Assembly: GCF_004193775.1 (NCBI RefSeq)
Contig: NC_041016.1
Coordinates: 47,678,767-47,742,766 of the forward strand
Reading direction: 5' to 3'
DNA: 64,000 bases
From: Glycine soja
Taxonomy: Eukaryota; Streptophyta; Magnoliopsida; Fabales; Fabaceae
Positions 34,038-45,300 of the stretch are shown here, one piece after another. The notes under the pieces were generated by a model. That model made no database searches. It had not been told where the DNA came from and saw nothing but the letters and a program-made list of their open reading frames with translations. Every line of letters begins with the position of its first letter. Position 1 is the first letter of the stretch. The position numbers and the translations under genes were made by a program.

Positions 34038-34478
34038 AAGGTTGTAGCCCGATCCAGTACTGAATCTGAGTACCGTTCTCTAGCATACACTGCCGCTGAA
34101 TTGATATGGATTCAACAACTGCTAACTGACCTCTATATGCCTCTCATTCGTCCTCCTTCACTGTTATGCGATAATGTTGGTGCTATTTTTATGACAAAAA
34201 ATCCTGTCATACAAACAAGGTCCAAGCATATTGCACTTGATTTTCACTTCATTCGTGAACTTGTAGAATCTAACTCTCTTCGTGTTCGTCATATATCTTC
34301 AGTTGATCAAATGGCTGACATATTTACAAAGGCATTATCCAAGGATCGGATATTTCAGCTACGTTCCAAGCTTCAAGTTCATCCTTTCCTTGCGCTTGCG
34401 GGGGGGGGGGGGGGGGGGGTGAGTAACAACCAGATAAATATAAATAACTGTATATCAGTTTTTGACCTTTCAAACTGA
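34038..34478 (+). pseudogene. Copia RNase H C-terminal part after the stop
   Basis: It continues in the same frame: VVARSSTESEYRSLA, a DN motif in LLCDNVGAIF, TRSKHIALDFHFIREL, and the terminal QMADIFTKAL. The reading frame then enters the 20-base G run (34400-34419) and the LTR, so the true C-terminus is probably lost or shifted by expansion of the G run. Confidence 0.8.
34400..34419 (+). repeat. Run of 20 G bases at the polypurine-tract position
   Basis: Twenty uninterrupted G bases lie 4 bp before the 3' LTR, where the polypurine tract priming plus-strand DNA synthesis is expected. Such a run is rare in this AT-rich region and could form a G-quadruplex. Its exact length may be affected by sequencing error. 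Confidence 0.85.
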
Positions 34479-34624
34479 GTTGGGTAGTTTTGTATTCATA
34501 CGTGATGAACGTGCCTTGTATTTAGGAGTTTAGTTTTCTGTTCAGTTATTTTTCATTCAGGTGTATATATATTCTGCTATTGTAATCATGTAACAAAAAA
34601 ATATAGAGAACCTTCTTTCTTATA
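34424..34624 (+). repeat. 3' LTR of the young Copia element
   Basis: It matches the 5' LTR at 200 of 201 positions and is followed at once by the target duplication ATATG (34625-34629). Confidence 0.92.
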
Positions 34625-34875
34625 ATATGGAACGATAATACCGATAAAAAATTGGAAAATAAGAGGATAAATAAACATTACTTTCTCGTTGCTGAAGGCA
34701 GCGATAAACTGCATGATCAAAGGTGGCTTGATAGTCACACATTTTATCTGCAATCATAGAAAGATTATAATTTTAGTAGTTTAACTCTTGATGTTGAAGG
34801 AAAACAGGAAAAAAGTTTGTGTTGTAAAGAGCAGAATAGGAACGACTTACTCCATTTGATCCTATTGAAGATGTG

Positions 34876-35125
34876 CTCTTCATTTTCTTGATGGTGTTAA
34901 ACTGGAGTTTGCACTAATAAAAGTGAAACAGGGTTTGTAGGGAAAAATAGGTTCTAGTATTTTGCAGAGTGTAATATTTAATGTATACCTCTTCCCAATG
35001 CTCTTCATTTTCTTGATGGTGTTAAACTGGAATTTGCACTAATAAAAGTGAAACCGGGTTTGTAGGGAAAAATAGGTTCTAGTATTTTGCAAAGTGTAAT
35101 ATTTAATGTATACCTCTTCCCAATG
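34876..35125. repeat. 125-bp tandem duplication at the start of B3-like gene C
   Basis: ctcttcattttcttgatgg begins both units (34876 and 35001), and both include gtttgtagggaaaaatagg and tatacctcttcccaatg. The duplication covers the first codons and upstream leader of gene C, so the upstream unit repeats part of exon 1. Confidence 0.9.
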
Positions 35126-36215
35126 CTATAACTGACAATTGATTTGATTATTCGTTTTAGTTTAGCGCTGTTGTTAAGAAGTGGAATAAATAGTGGTGAA
35201 GTGAATAGGTCGGAAGTAATTGAAGAATTTTTCTTAAAATCAGAAGGTGCAGTTTTCTTTGGACGCTGGATATGACCATCAGCCCAATTTCTATAATTCT
35301 TGATATCGTGGTAAATTGAAGATTCAGTTTTATTTTTACATTGGATATGATCATCAACTCAATTTCTAGAATTCCTTGTAAAAAAAATATATTTGGATAA
35401 CTGCATTCACGTTGGATATTCATGTAGGCAATATGATATGATATTTTTTAATCATACCATATCGGAAGTACATATACAACAATTTTTTTAAAAATAATGT
35501 AATCCTGCATAACTGCATTTTTTTAACACTATTTTTTTTTTGTAAAATAAGGATGATGTTGTTTTGAGCCAACAAATCAAATGTACCATAATTTGATATA
35601 TTCGTAGGATTTAGATAAGTTTACTTTTTTCATAATCACAAAAAAGTCAAAGGTAACTTTGATAAATATTGTTGAAAAAATAATTAGCATATAAGGAGTA
35701 GTAGATGACAGAATAAGAAATTTGAGCCTCAGAGGAATGGTAGAGACATTATTATTGGTGGTTATTTGATGCTAGCTGACTTGGAAGAGGTGTGTTATCC
35801 GTTGATGAAAGGGTGCCATTCTATAATTTTCCTATAAAACAATGAAATTGAATAACAGAAGCATCGTTAAATTAAGTCAAAGACATTCTTAAAGCTATAA
35901 TACCACTATGGTAACTTCTGATGAACTACTAAAGATTCAGAGGTCATGCATATCTTTGCAGACTGCTTAATATTATAACATTATTAAAAGTAAGTTAACT
36001 AAATGAAATTATAAATCAAAGATAGAATTATAAAGTTGTGCCCGGAGATTTTAATGCGGTGACTAAGATTACATACCTCATAATATAATATTTAAGGTTG
36101 TGTCATATGATCTTTTCCTTAGCTGTACATTAGAATGTACATTAGTAAGATAGCAGTATAGAATTGTTGACAAATGACAATAAATACTAAATTTATGTTG
36201 TTGGAAAATTTAGAT
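35126..36215. other. Spacer between RepHel and B3-like gene C
   Basis: No gene was seen. A degenerate duplication of about 80 bp lies at 35226-35372 (ttggatatga(c/t)catca(g/a)c(c/t)caatttct). It may be part of the B3 gene promoter within the Helitron. Confidence 0.5.
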
Positions 36216-39200
36216 TTACCTTCTAAGATTTTTTAAAACCTCTTTAAAAACTACATTGGTAGTAGAAGTCATATATTTTTTGTCTTTATCATGAATAAGA
36301 ATTTTTAATCCTTCCCTTGAATTGACCCTTGATAATGTAACATATAATTGTCCATGGCTAAAGATATGTTTTGGCAAATAAAGTCTGACCATAGAAATTG
36401 ATTGGCCTTGAGACTTGTTAATTGTCATTGCATAAGATAGCATGATTGGAAATTATCTCCTTAAAAGTTTAAAAGGTCATGGTGATTGTGAAGGGGACAT
36501 TGACATTCTTGGGATGTAAACATCATGGCCAGCATTTTTGCCAGAAATAATCTTAGCTGCAATTACATGTTTGGCAAGTCTTGTAATCACTAATCTAGTA
36601 CCATTATGCAGGCCTTGTGTTTGGTCTAAGTTTCTTAGCAACATTATAGGACAACCGATTTTTAGCTTTATACAATGATTTGGCAAACCAGATGTGTTCA
36701 GTGAATTAAGAAATTCAGTGGTAATTGACTGGAAATGGCAACTCTCAATGCTTTCTGATTTGTCTATATAATCAAAGCTTAAGTATTCCATGTGTTCACC
36801 TAATATATTTATTTCAGTTAGCATACAAACTTAATAATAACAACTGTCATAAAGAGCATGCATATTAAATAAACGCTAGTTCTTTAAGTTTCAGATAGCT
36901 ATAAATACCTGGAATCAAAGAATGTATATAATGATTGACCTCTTGAACTATTTCATTGGTGGAAGCCAATATTGCTCTAGATTTGAAGAATTAAGGATCA
37001 CTGTGTTGTTGATATAAATCTGAGAATGTTGTTCTGACTATAGCATCAATTGGGTAATTATATTCAGTAATCAGTAAGTGCTTAGGAATTTCAACTGTAA
37101 CATATCCATCATTTCCATTCCCAATAAGTCCATCTCCAATATCTAGAATCCACTTTGCAAATATAGCAGTTTGTTGAGCATCAACTGATTGGGTACTAGC
37201 TTGTAAACGCATGTTTTTTGTCAGGCTTAAAATTTGACAGGAAGGACACAGATATGATGAATTAATTGTTGCATTTACAATGTCTGAACTGCTTCATCTT
37301 GGAATGACAGGTAGTATTTGTTGGAAGTCTCCACCATATACAATAACTTTGCCTCCAAAGATTTGATTGGGATTTTTGGTTTCTTTAATAATGTCTTTTA
37401 AACTTTGATCAAGTGCTTCAAAGCAAAATTTGTGAGCCATGGGTGCTTCATCCCAAATTATCAATTTTGTTTGATTTAGCAATTCTGCTAACTGAGTTCC
37501 TTGAAGCATGTTGCATGTTGAGTCTTCAAAAATTGGTACAGGTATCTTAAATTTCGAATGAGCAGTTCTGCCTCCTGGTAATAACAGAGAAGTTAAGCCG
37601 CTAGATGCAACCATAATTACAATATGATTATTTACCCTCAAAGAACTTGCTAATGTTCTCCATATGTATGTTTTTCCTGTACCTCTATATGCATGTAGGA
37701 AAAACATGCCACCTTCATCCTTTTTCACAACTTGCATAATTTTTTCATAAATTTGTTTCTGTTCATCTTGAATCAAGAATAAGTTGATATTAGATAGAAA
37801 TGAAGAATAAGTAGATGCAAAATTGGAAGATATAGATTGCAGTTACATTTTCCATATTTTAAAATGAATTTAATTTTCTTAAATACAATTTATAATATAT
37901 GAATAGATAGATCACTGGTCAGTGGAATAAAGGTTTTCAAATTCTGATATAGTTTCAACATTGTTGTAATTAAGTTCTGATAATATCAAACCATTCTCTA
38001 GAGACCAGGCAGGATTTACACCCTCTGGATATGGCATTGTAGGATAGTCTTTAAGTGATTTTTGATTTGCATGTAGAAGTTTTTCAATCTCGAGTAATGT
38101 TAAATGTTTAAGCTACTCATCATCAATCTGTAATTCTAACAAATGATAACGAAAATAGTTAAAGAATGGTTATCTCTCATAGTATTGAACATACAAAGTT
38201 AGAAATGCATAAAAACTAACCTCTGTTTACTATAGTTTTTCTATAATCATATGCAATGTCTTCAGCTAACCAATTCCATGTTTGATTCCAAACCTCTTCA
38301 GGTTTAGTAATGGCACCTGTAAGTAACATTAACACAAATAATTTTCCCAAATAATTAGTTGTACCTGAGTCCTTAGCTTTTTTGATTGCTTCCACAAATT
38401 CTCTATCATCTTGCAAAAAATCCATTGCAAAGCATGCTTCTCTATATGTAGGGTATAAAACATTTTCAACTGTTCTAATATCCTCAAATGAAGTAGGTCC
38501 TTTGCACGCAATAAGCATCATTCTTAAATAAAATAATTCTCTAGTAGCTAGTGGAACTCATATTAGCCTCCCAATTGTATTGTCTTTCTTTCTGAGCTTC
38601 CATGATCTAGCCTTTTGGTTGTACACAAATTTGGAAACAAATTGTGAATAAGTAAGATTTCTACCTTCCAAAAAAAATTTGTTGTTATTCATCCAAGCTA
38701 AGAATTTTGAATCAGAAATGCTTGGCTTAGATAGGATACCATCTATGTCATCATCATCTTCACAAAGAACACTGTGTTGGCCTGGAAGATGAAAATATAA
38801 TCTCTCGACAACAGGTTTTCTAGCATGTATTGGAAATGCAAAAATTCCCAAGGTAGCTTTACAAGGACAAATATATCTGCCATAGAAATTCATTAATTAA
38901 AGAAACAATGAGCAAGTGAAGTATGCATGTTAAACCAATATTACCTGCAATCTAGATATTCTTTAATCTGATCATTTTGAGTGATAGCATTGTCAACTGT
39001 CTCATTAGCATCATAAACAACAGCAACAGTGACTCTGTCATAGCCTTTGTTTATGTATTTAAATAGATATTTGATGGAAGTACTTTGATTACACCATTCA
39101 ATATTTATATGTGCTTGGTATTTCCTCAGTAATTTTGCATTGTAAGGTACTATATATCTATTATCAATAATAACACCATTCTTAGAAATTGTACGACCGT

Positions 39201-41613
39201 TATTTCTTCTACGATACACTGGATAGCCATTTGAATCTAAAATAGTGCGAGGCTCAAACATTTTAGGGTAAAAACGGCTACACTTGCCTTCCTTCATACA
39301 TGGAGACTAAGGTTTTAGAATTCCACATAGGCCATGTACCATATGATTTTGCATCGATGTATAGAGTTCTGGGTCATTTTCACATGAAGGTATTTCTGCT
39401 GAAATTATGTGGTCAATTTCATCTGAAGATGAATATTTATTGTCTGGGTGTAAAAATAACAATAAATGCACATGAGGAAGTCCTTTTTTCTGAAATTCAA
39501 TCGTGTGGATATTTGTAATTGTCATGTGATGATATTAATAGTGAAAGAATAATATAAAAATTATGTACAATCATATCATATAAGAATAAATCAATCTATA
39601 ACTTCAACAACTAGATTAATAACAAACTCACATCCGACTACTTTTCCAAGCAGGTATTTTTTTGTTGTCACAAAGCATCTCTTCATACTTCAATTTGAAA
39701 ATACGAGAGATAAGATATGGTCTATCCGTTGCTTTGAGATTCAAAGGTCTAAGTACTCTACGGATTTCAAGCCAATTTGGATTACAGGTTAAAGTAATAA
39801 AAAGATTTCGGAAACCAACATGGCTGCATATTGCAATGCCATCAAAATAAAGTTGATCCATGTAACGTGGACTGCCACAATTGTTGAAGGCAAAATCACC
39901 CATTTTCCTTTAGATGAGCCTTTACTGGTTCCAGCATTCATTGATGTTTGTAAACTACAGTACTTGTCAACTCTAAGTTTTTTTTGGTTGTTTCTGATGT
40001 AACTAAGTCTTTCAGACTCAACTATGGTATATCCTTCAACAATGAATTGTTGGAATAGTTTTCTAGAATGCAACAAAGTTTGTGGTTCATTTGACCTGGA
40101 CTGAATCCTATAAGCAAACCACTCTCTCATCGTTAGTTAATTTCTCTTCCTTTTTTTTGTTGCTAGTTGTAGATCGGTGAAGTATGTCAGGTTTATATCC
40201 ATCTTCACCATAAGGGAAGAGTAAAGGGTACTGCAGTCCTAGATAGCTAGAATTTAATTCATGGATTCTCTGTAATTCTCCATTTTGAGTTTCAACAATA
40301 ATATTCCTTCTTGAATCTCCATCAAAATCACCAACAATGAGAGCAGCAACCTCATAAACATTTGGCAGATTGTATGTACGACAATCCTTTTCACGACTAG
40401 CTATCAATCTTAATTTCACATTATCTACTTGACTATCTATCAATCTATCCCTGGCCATTCTAAAGCTTTTTTCATGAACATTGTGATCATCCAGCATTTC
40501 ACCTAAAGTTGAAACAATGTTTGCCTGAATTGCAGCATCTTGGCTGCAAAAAGCAATATGAAAATACATCAATTGTCGTTACAAAACAATTCTTCATATT
40601 TGATAATAAAACAAAGAAAACAAATACTAACTCATAGTATTAATTCTATTTTCAACTTCATTTTGTGTATCAAAGATATATAATTGTGCAAATTTGGGTT
40701 CTTTTCCAGGCATGGGTAATAGGCTACCTATCCGATGGCATGGTTGGCCCTGAATTCTAATTGTAGGAGGTCCTCTGGTTTCATGAATTGATTTGTCTAG
40801 CTTAATACCAGCAGAGGTAAATGCAAACATCATGTTATATGTCCATATGTTATGCTGATAATTTTTGCCATTAGTTGTATTATCATCAAATAGAAGTCTT
40901 TTAAGATGTTTTGGTGGATTTTGTAATAATGGAAGTTCAGCTTTGCCATCGCCACAACATAAGCTGAACCTTGGGCTTAGTAAATGTTTATGTTTTAAAA
41001 TTCTTTCATCATACCACATATTTGCATTATAATGTCTACATTGCATGGCTTGATCACCGAGGTCTGAATATCCTAAAATTGTTTAATATGATGGTACAAC
41101 AAAATAATAACTGTAATTATTGAATTTAAAGCATATAAGTTAATATCATCAAGGTTAGGTCAAAGCTATAATTATTACCTTCACTCTCGATGGCAGGTTG
41201 ATTGGCGTTGGATTGGCAATTTTCATCCTCAGACAAAAAATTATAATGAGATGCTGTAACAATTTCAGTTAGATATGATAGGTACAATCAAATTTGCAAA
41301 CAAAATGGAGTAATCACTTTCTGTGATTGTACCTTGTGTAGATTCAGAATTTACATCTTCTAATGAATCAACTGCTATCATTTAAAAATAGAGACAAATT
41401 AAACAAAAATTAAATAGACAAATATTTTTCTTAAAGAAAATATGCTATCTATAATTTTCCACCATCACATTCTATATCTTGCAAAGTGGAATCCATAGTT
41501 GCCTGATGTACCATTTGAAGCTGAGTTTGATCTTTTTTTCTTTGCAGAATACTTTTCCTGTTCATCCTGGCTTTAGCTGTGTTAGATGGATTTGCATGTT
41601 TGTGGTTTTTCAT
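36216..41613 (-). pseudogene. Helitron RepHel: HUH replicase plus PIF1-like helicase, decayed
   Basis: Minus strand, multi-exon. Exon 1 starts at 41613 (MKNHKHANPSN). Next comes a zinc-finger-like N-terminal exon with MQCRHYNANMWYDER (41046 to about 40630), then the Helitron-like N domain (40572-39628). The Rep active site HVH in GLPHVHLLLFLHP is near 39470 and the tyrosine motif KYLFKYINKGYDR near 39060. PIF1-like helicase follows (37776-36216): Walker A GTGKT near 37680, Walker B IIWDEAP near 37455, GGDFQQILPV, and motif VI SYAMTINKSQGQS near 36430. Lesions include frameshifts near 40120, 39900 and 39640, a TAG in place of CAG at 39307, a stop in LQIDDE*LKHL near 38115, and stops near 36475. 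The family nicks and unwinds DNA for rolling-circle transposition. Confidence 0.85.
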
Positions 41614-42867
41614 GTTGTCAATTGATATCGATAAAGGTGTTTGATATATAAAGGTGGTTCTGCATGTAGTCAATTCATATCGATGAAGGTGTTTGATATA
41701 TAAATTCAACACCACACAGTTTTGAAATGCAAAAAGAGAAAATCAAAGATGAAACCTAATGCAAATGTGCAGTTGTGCAATATTGTTGAAATGTAGTTAG
41801 ACAATGTTAGTTTACAGGCACACCACACGAAAGAACGTTAAAGGTGAAAGAAATAACAAATGAAATAGAGAACTCAAGTTCAATTTAAGCAAGTTGGAAA
41901 ATGAGCTATCTAACAATGATGAGACTCACATGTAGAGATAATGTATATAGAGGGCAAATTGTTGATCTAGAGTCAGCTATGTAATCGATTTGCACATTTA
42001 AAGTAAAACATTTACTCCTCTTTTATCATATACGTAGACATTCACAGTTCAAAGATGAGAAATTATAAACAAATGTTAATTATCTGCTTTGCTGGATTAA
42101 ATATGATTAAACATCTTAGTAAGTATCAAAGCTGCAGTTGTTTGGATAAAAAAAAAAAACTCAATTCACCGCTACAAAACTCCGAGGCAACTTTAAAGGA
42201 AAACTGATTTAGCTAAAAATTCATCGCTAGAAATCTCGGAGGCAACTTTAAAGGAAAACTAGTTTAGCTATGTGATTCATTTGCACGGTTAATATAGATA
42301 GCTTTAGTTACCACCGATCATATTAAATTTCAAGGCTACTTTAAACGAAAACTATTTTAGCTATACATTGCCATTAAATATAGGATTAAATAGATTTTCA
42401 AATTATTTTCTATACCAATCTATTTTTCTACCCTTAATGATTTATAATTAATATTTAGGCAGGCAAGGAACTAAGTTTAATTGCCAAATATTAGCTTATG
42501 TTTTAGTATATCTGATTGTAAAAAAATAGCTAACATCCATTCAACCAACAAAAAGGCAAATTCCTTCGGAAAAAAAACCTTAGCTCATCAGTTAACTTCG
42601 GTTGTTCACATCGATAAGCATTTTAACAACAACTTAACACATTCTAATTTTATAATAGTATCTCATAAAAGAACAGATTGCAATCTGGTAGAGTATTAAG
42701 AAAAGAAACAAAAAAAATGATTGTTTGATTTAAGCTAAGTAGGACATAACATATGACATTGTTTTGTTAAACCTACACAAAGGCAGAAAGCAAAGTTTTG
42801 ACAAATATTACAATTCCGTGATACCATAATAAAAAAAACACCCAAGACCACCTGTGAACAGGTTGAT
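41614..42867. repeat. Spacer between RPA-like and RepHel genes, with a degenerate tandem repeat
   Basis: About three units of 60-90 bp lie at 42160-42370, each with gaggcaactttaaaggaaaac (last unit: aggctactttaaacgaaaac). This is probably the RepHel promoter region and the RPA 3' region. The plus-strand frame at 42481-42699 has no recognisable content. Confidence 0.5.
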
Positions 42868-45300
42868 TCATTCAGGCCGATAATGCCTGGCAACTTTGTT
42901 TGATGAATCTTGCGCGGGTGAGATCTCACAATTTTTGGATTCATCATCCAATTCATCAGACGATAAGCGCTTAGTCGATGTTAATGGAACCCTGAGAAGA
43001 GGATCATGATCCACAATAACAGAGACAAATTGATGTATAAAATATTAACAATCAGTGAGTTAAAATTTGTTGCCATCCTCCCAACATACACCAGGAAAAA
43101 CACACAAAGACAATGTTAGTTTATAGATTCAAGCTCTGTAGCATCAGTTGACTCAAGCACTAAACTCTGGATTTTGCAACATGGCTGCATCACATATGAA
43201 TTGACGGTAAAGACATAAACACAATATAATCCTACTATGACAATAACTAAAACACACTTCAGAAAATGCCACCTCAGTATCAGGAAGCATATCCAGCACA
43301 ACATTGATCAAGTATGATTCATCTGAATATTTCAGAACAACAACATTCCTGAACCTTGGATGTACCTTAACTTTGAATGCAAGGAAACAACCGAGTAGCC
43401 TATCTAGTGCTTGAGGAGAGGCATTCAAATCAGCATCACCATCCTTGGGACAAAAAAAATCAGCGACTTAATATGAACAATGGAAATCCATAACAACAAT
43501 AAAAAAGAACTGCATGTTAATACGGTAACATACTGCTATTTTGAGCATGTTGACTTCATCCGCTGATTGACCAATTAACTCTACACATTCACAGTCCCAG
43601 AGCAAAAATTTCATTTGTTTGCCCTTGTGATCAACCATAAGTTCAATTCTATACCTGCCAATGTACATACCAGCCTAAGAAAAAACACTCAATAAAGGTC
43701 ATATGAATTGAATAGTGAACAAATGACCTTAGTACAACTTGATCGTTGTCTTTGCCACATGGGCAAGTAAATGACACAGTTGCTATGTCAGTCTTTTTGT
43801 GACATTGACTGCAAGCTGGATAACACCATGAATGGTTGTCGATTACTATAGTTCTAATGGTCCCCACAGTAACAAAATATTTCCTATTGAAAAAAACTAG
43901 CCTTAGATTTTGTAGAAACAAACAATGCAAATGAATCAAAATCTGTAATCTGTTCCTTCAAACCACCCTAGACAAACATTAAATATAAATAAGAACATAA
44001 CCTCAGAAATGGCATTAATCTGACAAATATTTTTTACTCCAGCTTTTGAAAGAAACTCATCTTTTGATGATAATTGAGAAGAACCTGAAACACGTGAACT
44101 CTCTTGCCCACCAGAGGTCAAAACTGATCTGACCTCAATCCCTAAATCTAAAAGCCTATAACAATAGAATAAATGCTAAAATAGAGGAAAAATTAGTTAC
44201 ATATTTAACTGTTTGGAACTACAAACACAAAATAATAATACCTTCCTTTGAATTCTTGAATTTCAAACACAAGCTCGTTGGTCATTAGTTTAGACGCTTT
44301 CAAAGAATTACTGATTGAGGTTGCATATGATCCTGTAGATTACAGCAAAAAAAAAAGTTATCTGGTAAGCATGACAATCGCCAAATTTAACAGTACACTG
44401 ACCCTGACCTTCTTTGATCCTGGCATGGGTCAAAAGAATAACGATGGGCCTTTCATCTTCAACCTCACTCAAGTAAGATAAGAACTGTAAGCAATAATTT
44501 TCCCATAGTGTGCAAGATAACACCTGCCCACTATGAAAAACAAACAGCAAAAAATACATCAGTATATCAATATCTAATCATCATCAGATATAAATAACAA
44601 TTACACACACTCAAAACTTAAATTGAAAAAGATAACCTCAAGTCCTTCAATTTGAAAACAAACCTTGTATTTTTGGATGAGACATATCTGAACAATACTT
44701 CATCAACCACACCGATAATGTCTAAAACAACAACAATATAAACACACATTATCTGAAAAGCCATAAGTATCTAAATCAAAATCAATGCACAAATTGCAAT
44801 CGACCTTACCAACCAAGAGTCCAGTTTCAAAATCACCAACAATGGCAGTCGAAAAATTAACAAATCTGAATTTCCTAAAAGGCAGGTCCTCCATATTAGA
44901 TTGCCTAACAATCGTCACTTCAGTAAAAGATAATTTATATTCAAGATCACAAACTCTGAATTGAACATCATTCTTCGTAACTTTAAAATTATGCATCACA
45001 TAAGTTAAATTCTCCTTCAAATCAGTCTTCCAAAACTTTAGCTGGTATTGTTTGCAAACAACATGGATTGCATCTCCCTATAATATACAAATTATATAAA
45101 TACCTGATTGAATGGTCAATAATATAGCATATAACAATAAAAAAAGGGGAAAAACATACATCAAAATCAACAATAACCATTTCGGCTTATTCAGTCTTCT
45201 CAGGGACCCCAATGAACCAAAGATCAGTCAGCCTTACAAAAAGCTTAAGGGTTTCCCTTGATCCATCTATGCACTTAATCTTATTAGGAACACGTGCCAT
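42868..45300 (-). pseudogene. RPA1-like single-strand DNA-binding protein of Helitron H2
   Basis: Minus strand, multi-exon, start 45300 (MARVPNKIKCIDGS). Exons show OB-fold features: VRLTDLWFIGVPEKTE then a TAA where H1 has CAA; LTYVMHNFKVTKND and PFRKFRFVNF (45020-44703); VLSCTLWENYCLQFLSYL (44530-44400); a linker exon rich in serine (44120-43985). A zinc-binding OB fold follows with CYPACSQCHKKTD and CPCGKDN (43830-43740), then LNASPQALDRLLGC (43428 onward) and a C-terminal tail ending in TGA at 42868-42870. RPA-like genes are standard cargo of plant Helitrons and are thought to protect single-stranded DNA during transposition. The stop in exon 1 shows that this copy is dead. Confidence 0.8.

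Larger units (their letters stand above)
30023..34624 (+). mobile_element. Young Copia retrotransposon with non-canonical TA...TA LTR ends
   Basis: Two 201-bp LTRs (30023-30223 and 34424-34624) differ at one position (30117 a, 34518 g). The 5-bp duplication ATATG flanks the element exactly (30018-30022 and 34625-34629), which sets the LTR ends as TAACAACC ... TTCTTATA instead of TG...CA. The primer binding site follows the 5' LTR directly. Gag and pol lie in one frame broken by two stops. Domain order is gag, protease, integrase, reverse transcriptase, RNase H (Copia). It is inserted in intron 2 of B3-like gene C, in the opposite orientation. Confidence 0.92.
29299..34883 (-). pseudogene. B3-like gene C of H2, split by a Copia insertion
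   Basis: Minus strand. Exon 1 starts at 34883 (MKSTSSIGSN). Exon 2 (about 34748-34682) encodes PLIMQFIAAFSNEK. A Copia element (30023-34624) lies in intron 2. Exon 3 (about 29985-29647) encodes an uninterrupted N-terminal B3 domain (IIRVPAFYH, PQYPESVHLRYNGT, YLADGLENLRKEL, FDIHF). Exon 4 (about 29570-29299) encodes the C-terminal B3 domain (GHHMTILRRFGPPLQ*, PWYDFLAEMEFDHGDE, FYYRYYEK) with one tryptophan codon changed to TGA. The exon 3 acceptor now reads gcaa instead of gcag, so splicing would fail. This is the best-preserved N-terminal B3 domain in the window and gives the domain layout for the family. Confidence 0.75.

Noticed and set aside
34882..35125. Tandem 125-bp repeat as a possible CRISPR-like or satellite array
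   Set aside because: Only two units and no spacers; it is a simple duplication in a eukaryotic genome.
44278..44481. 67-residue plus-strand frame (FNSTLTLTFFDPG)
   Set aside because: Antisense to the RPA-like exon of H2. A similar antisense frame appears at the matching place of H1 (49777-49986) only because the exons are homologous.
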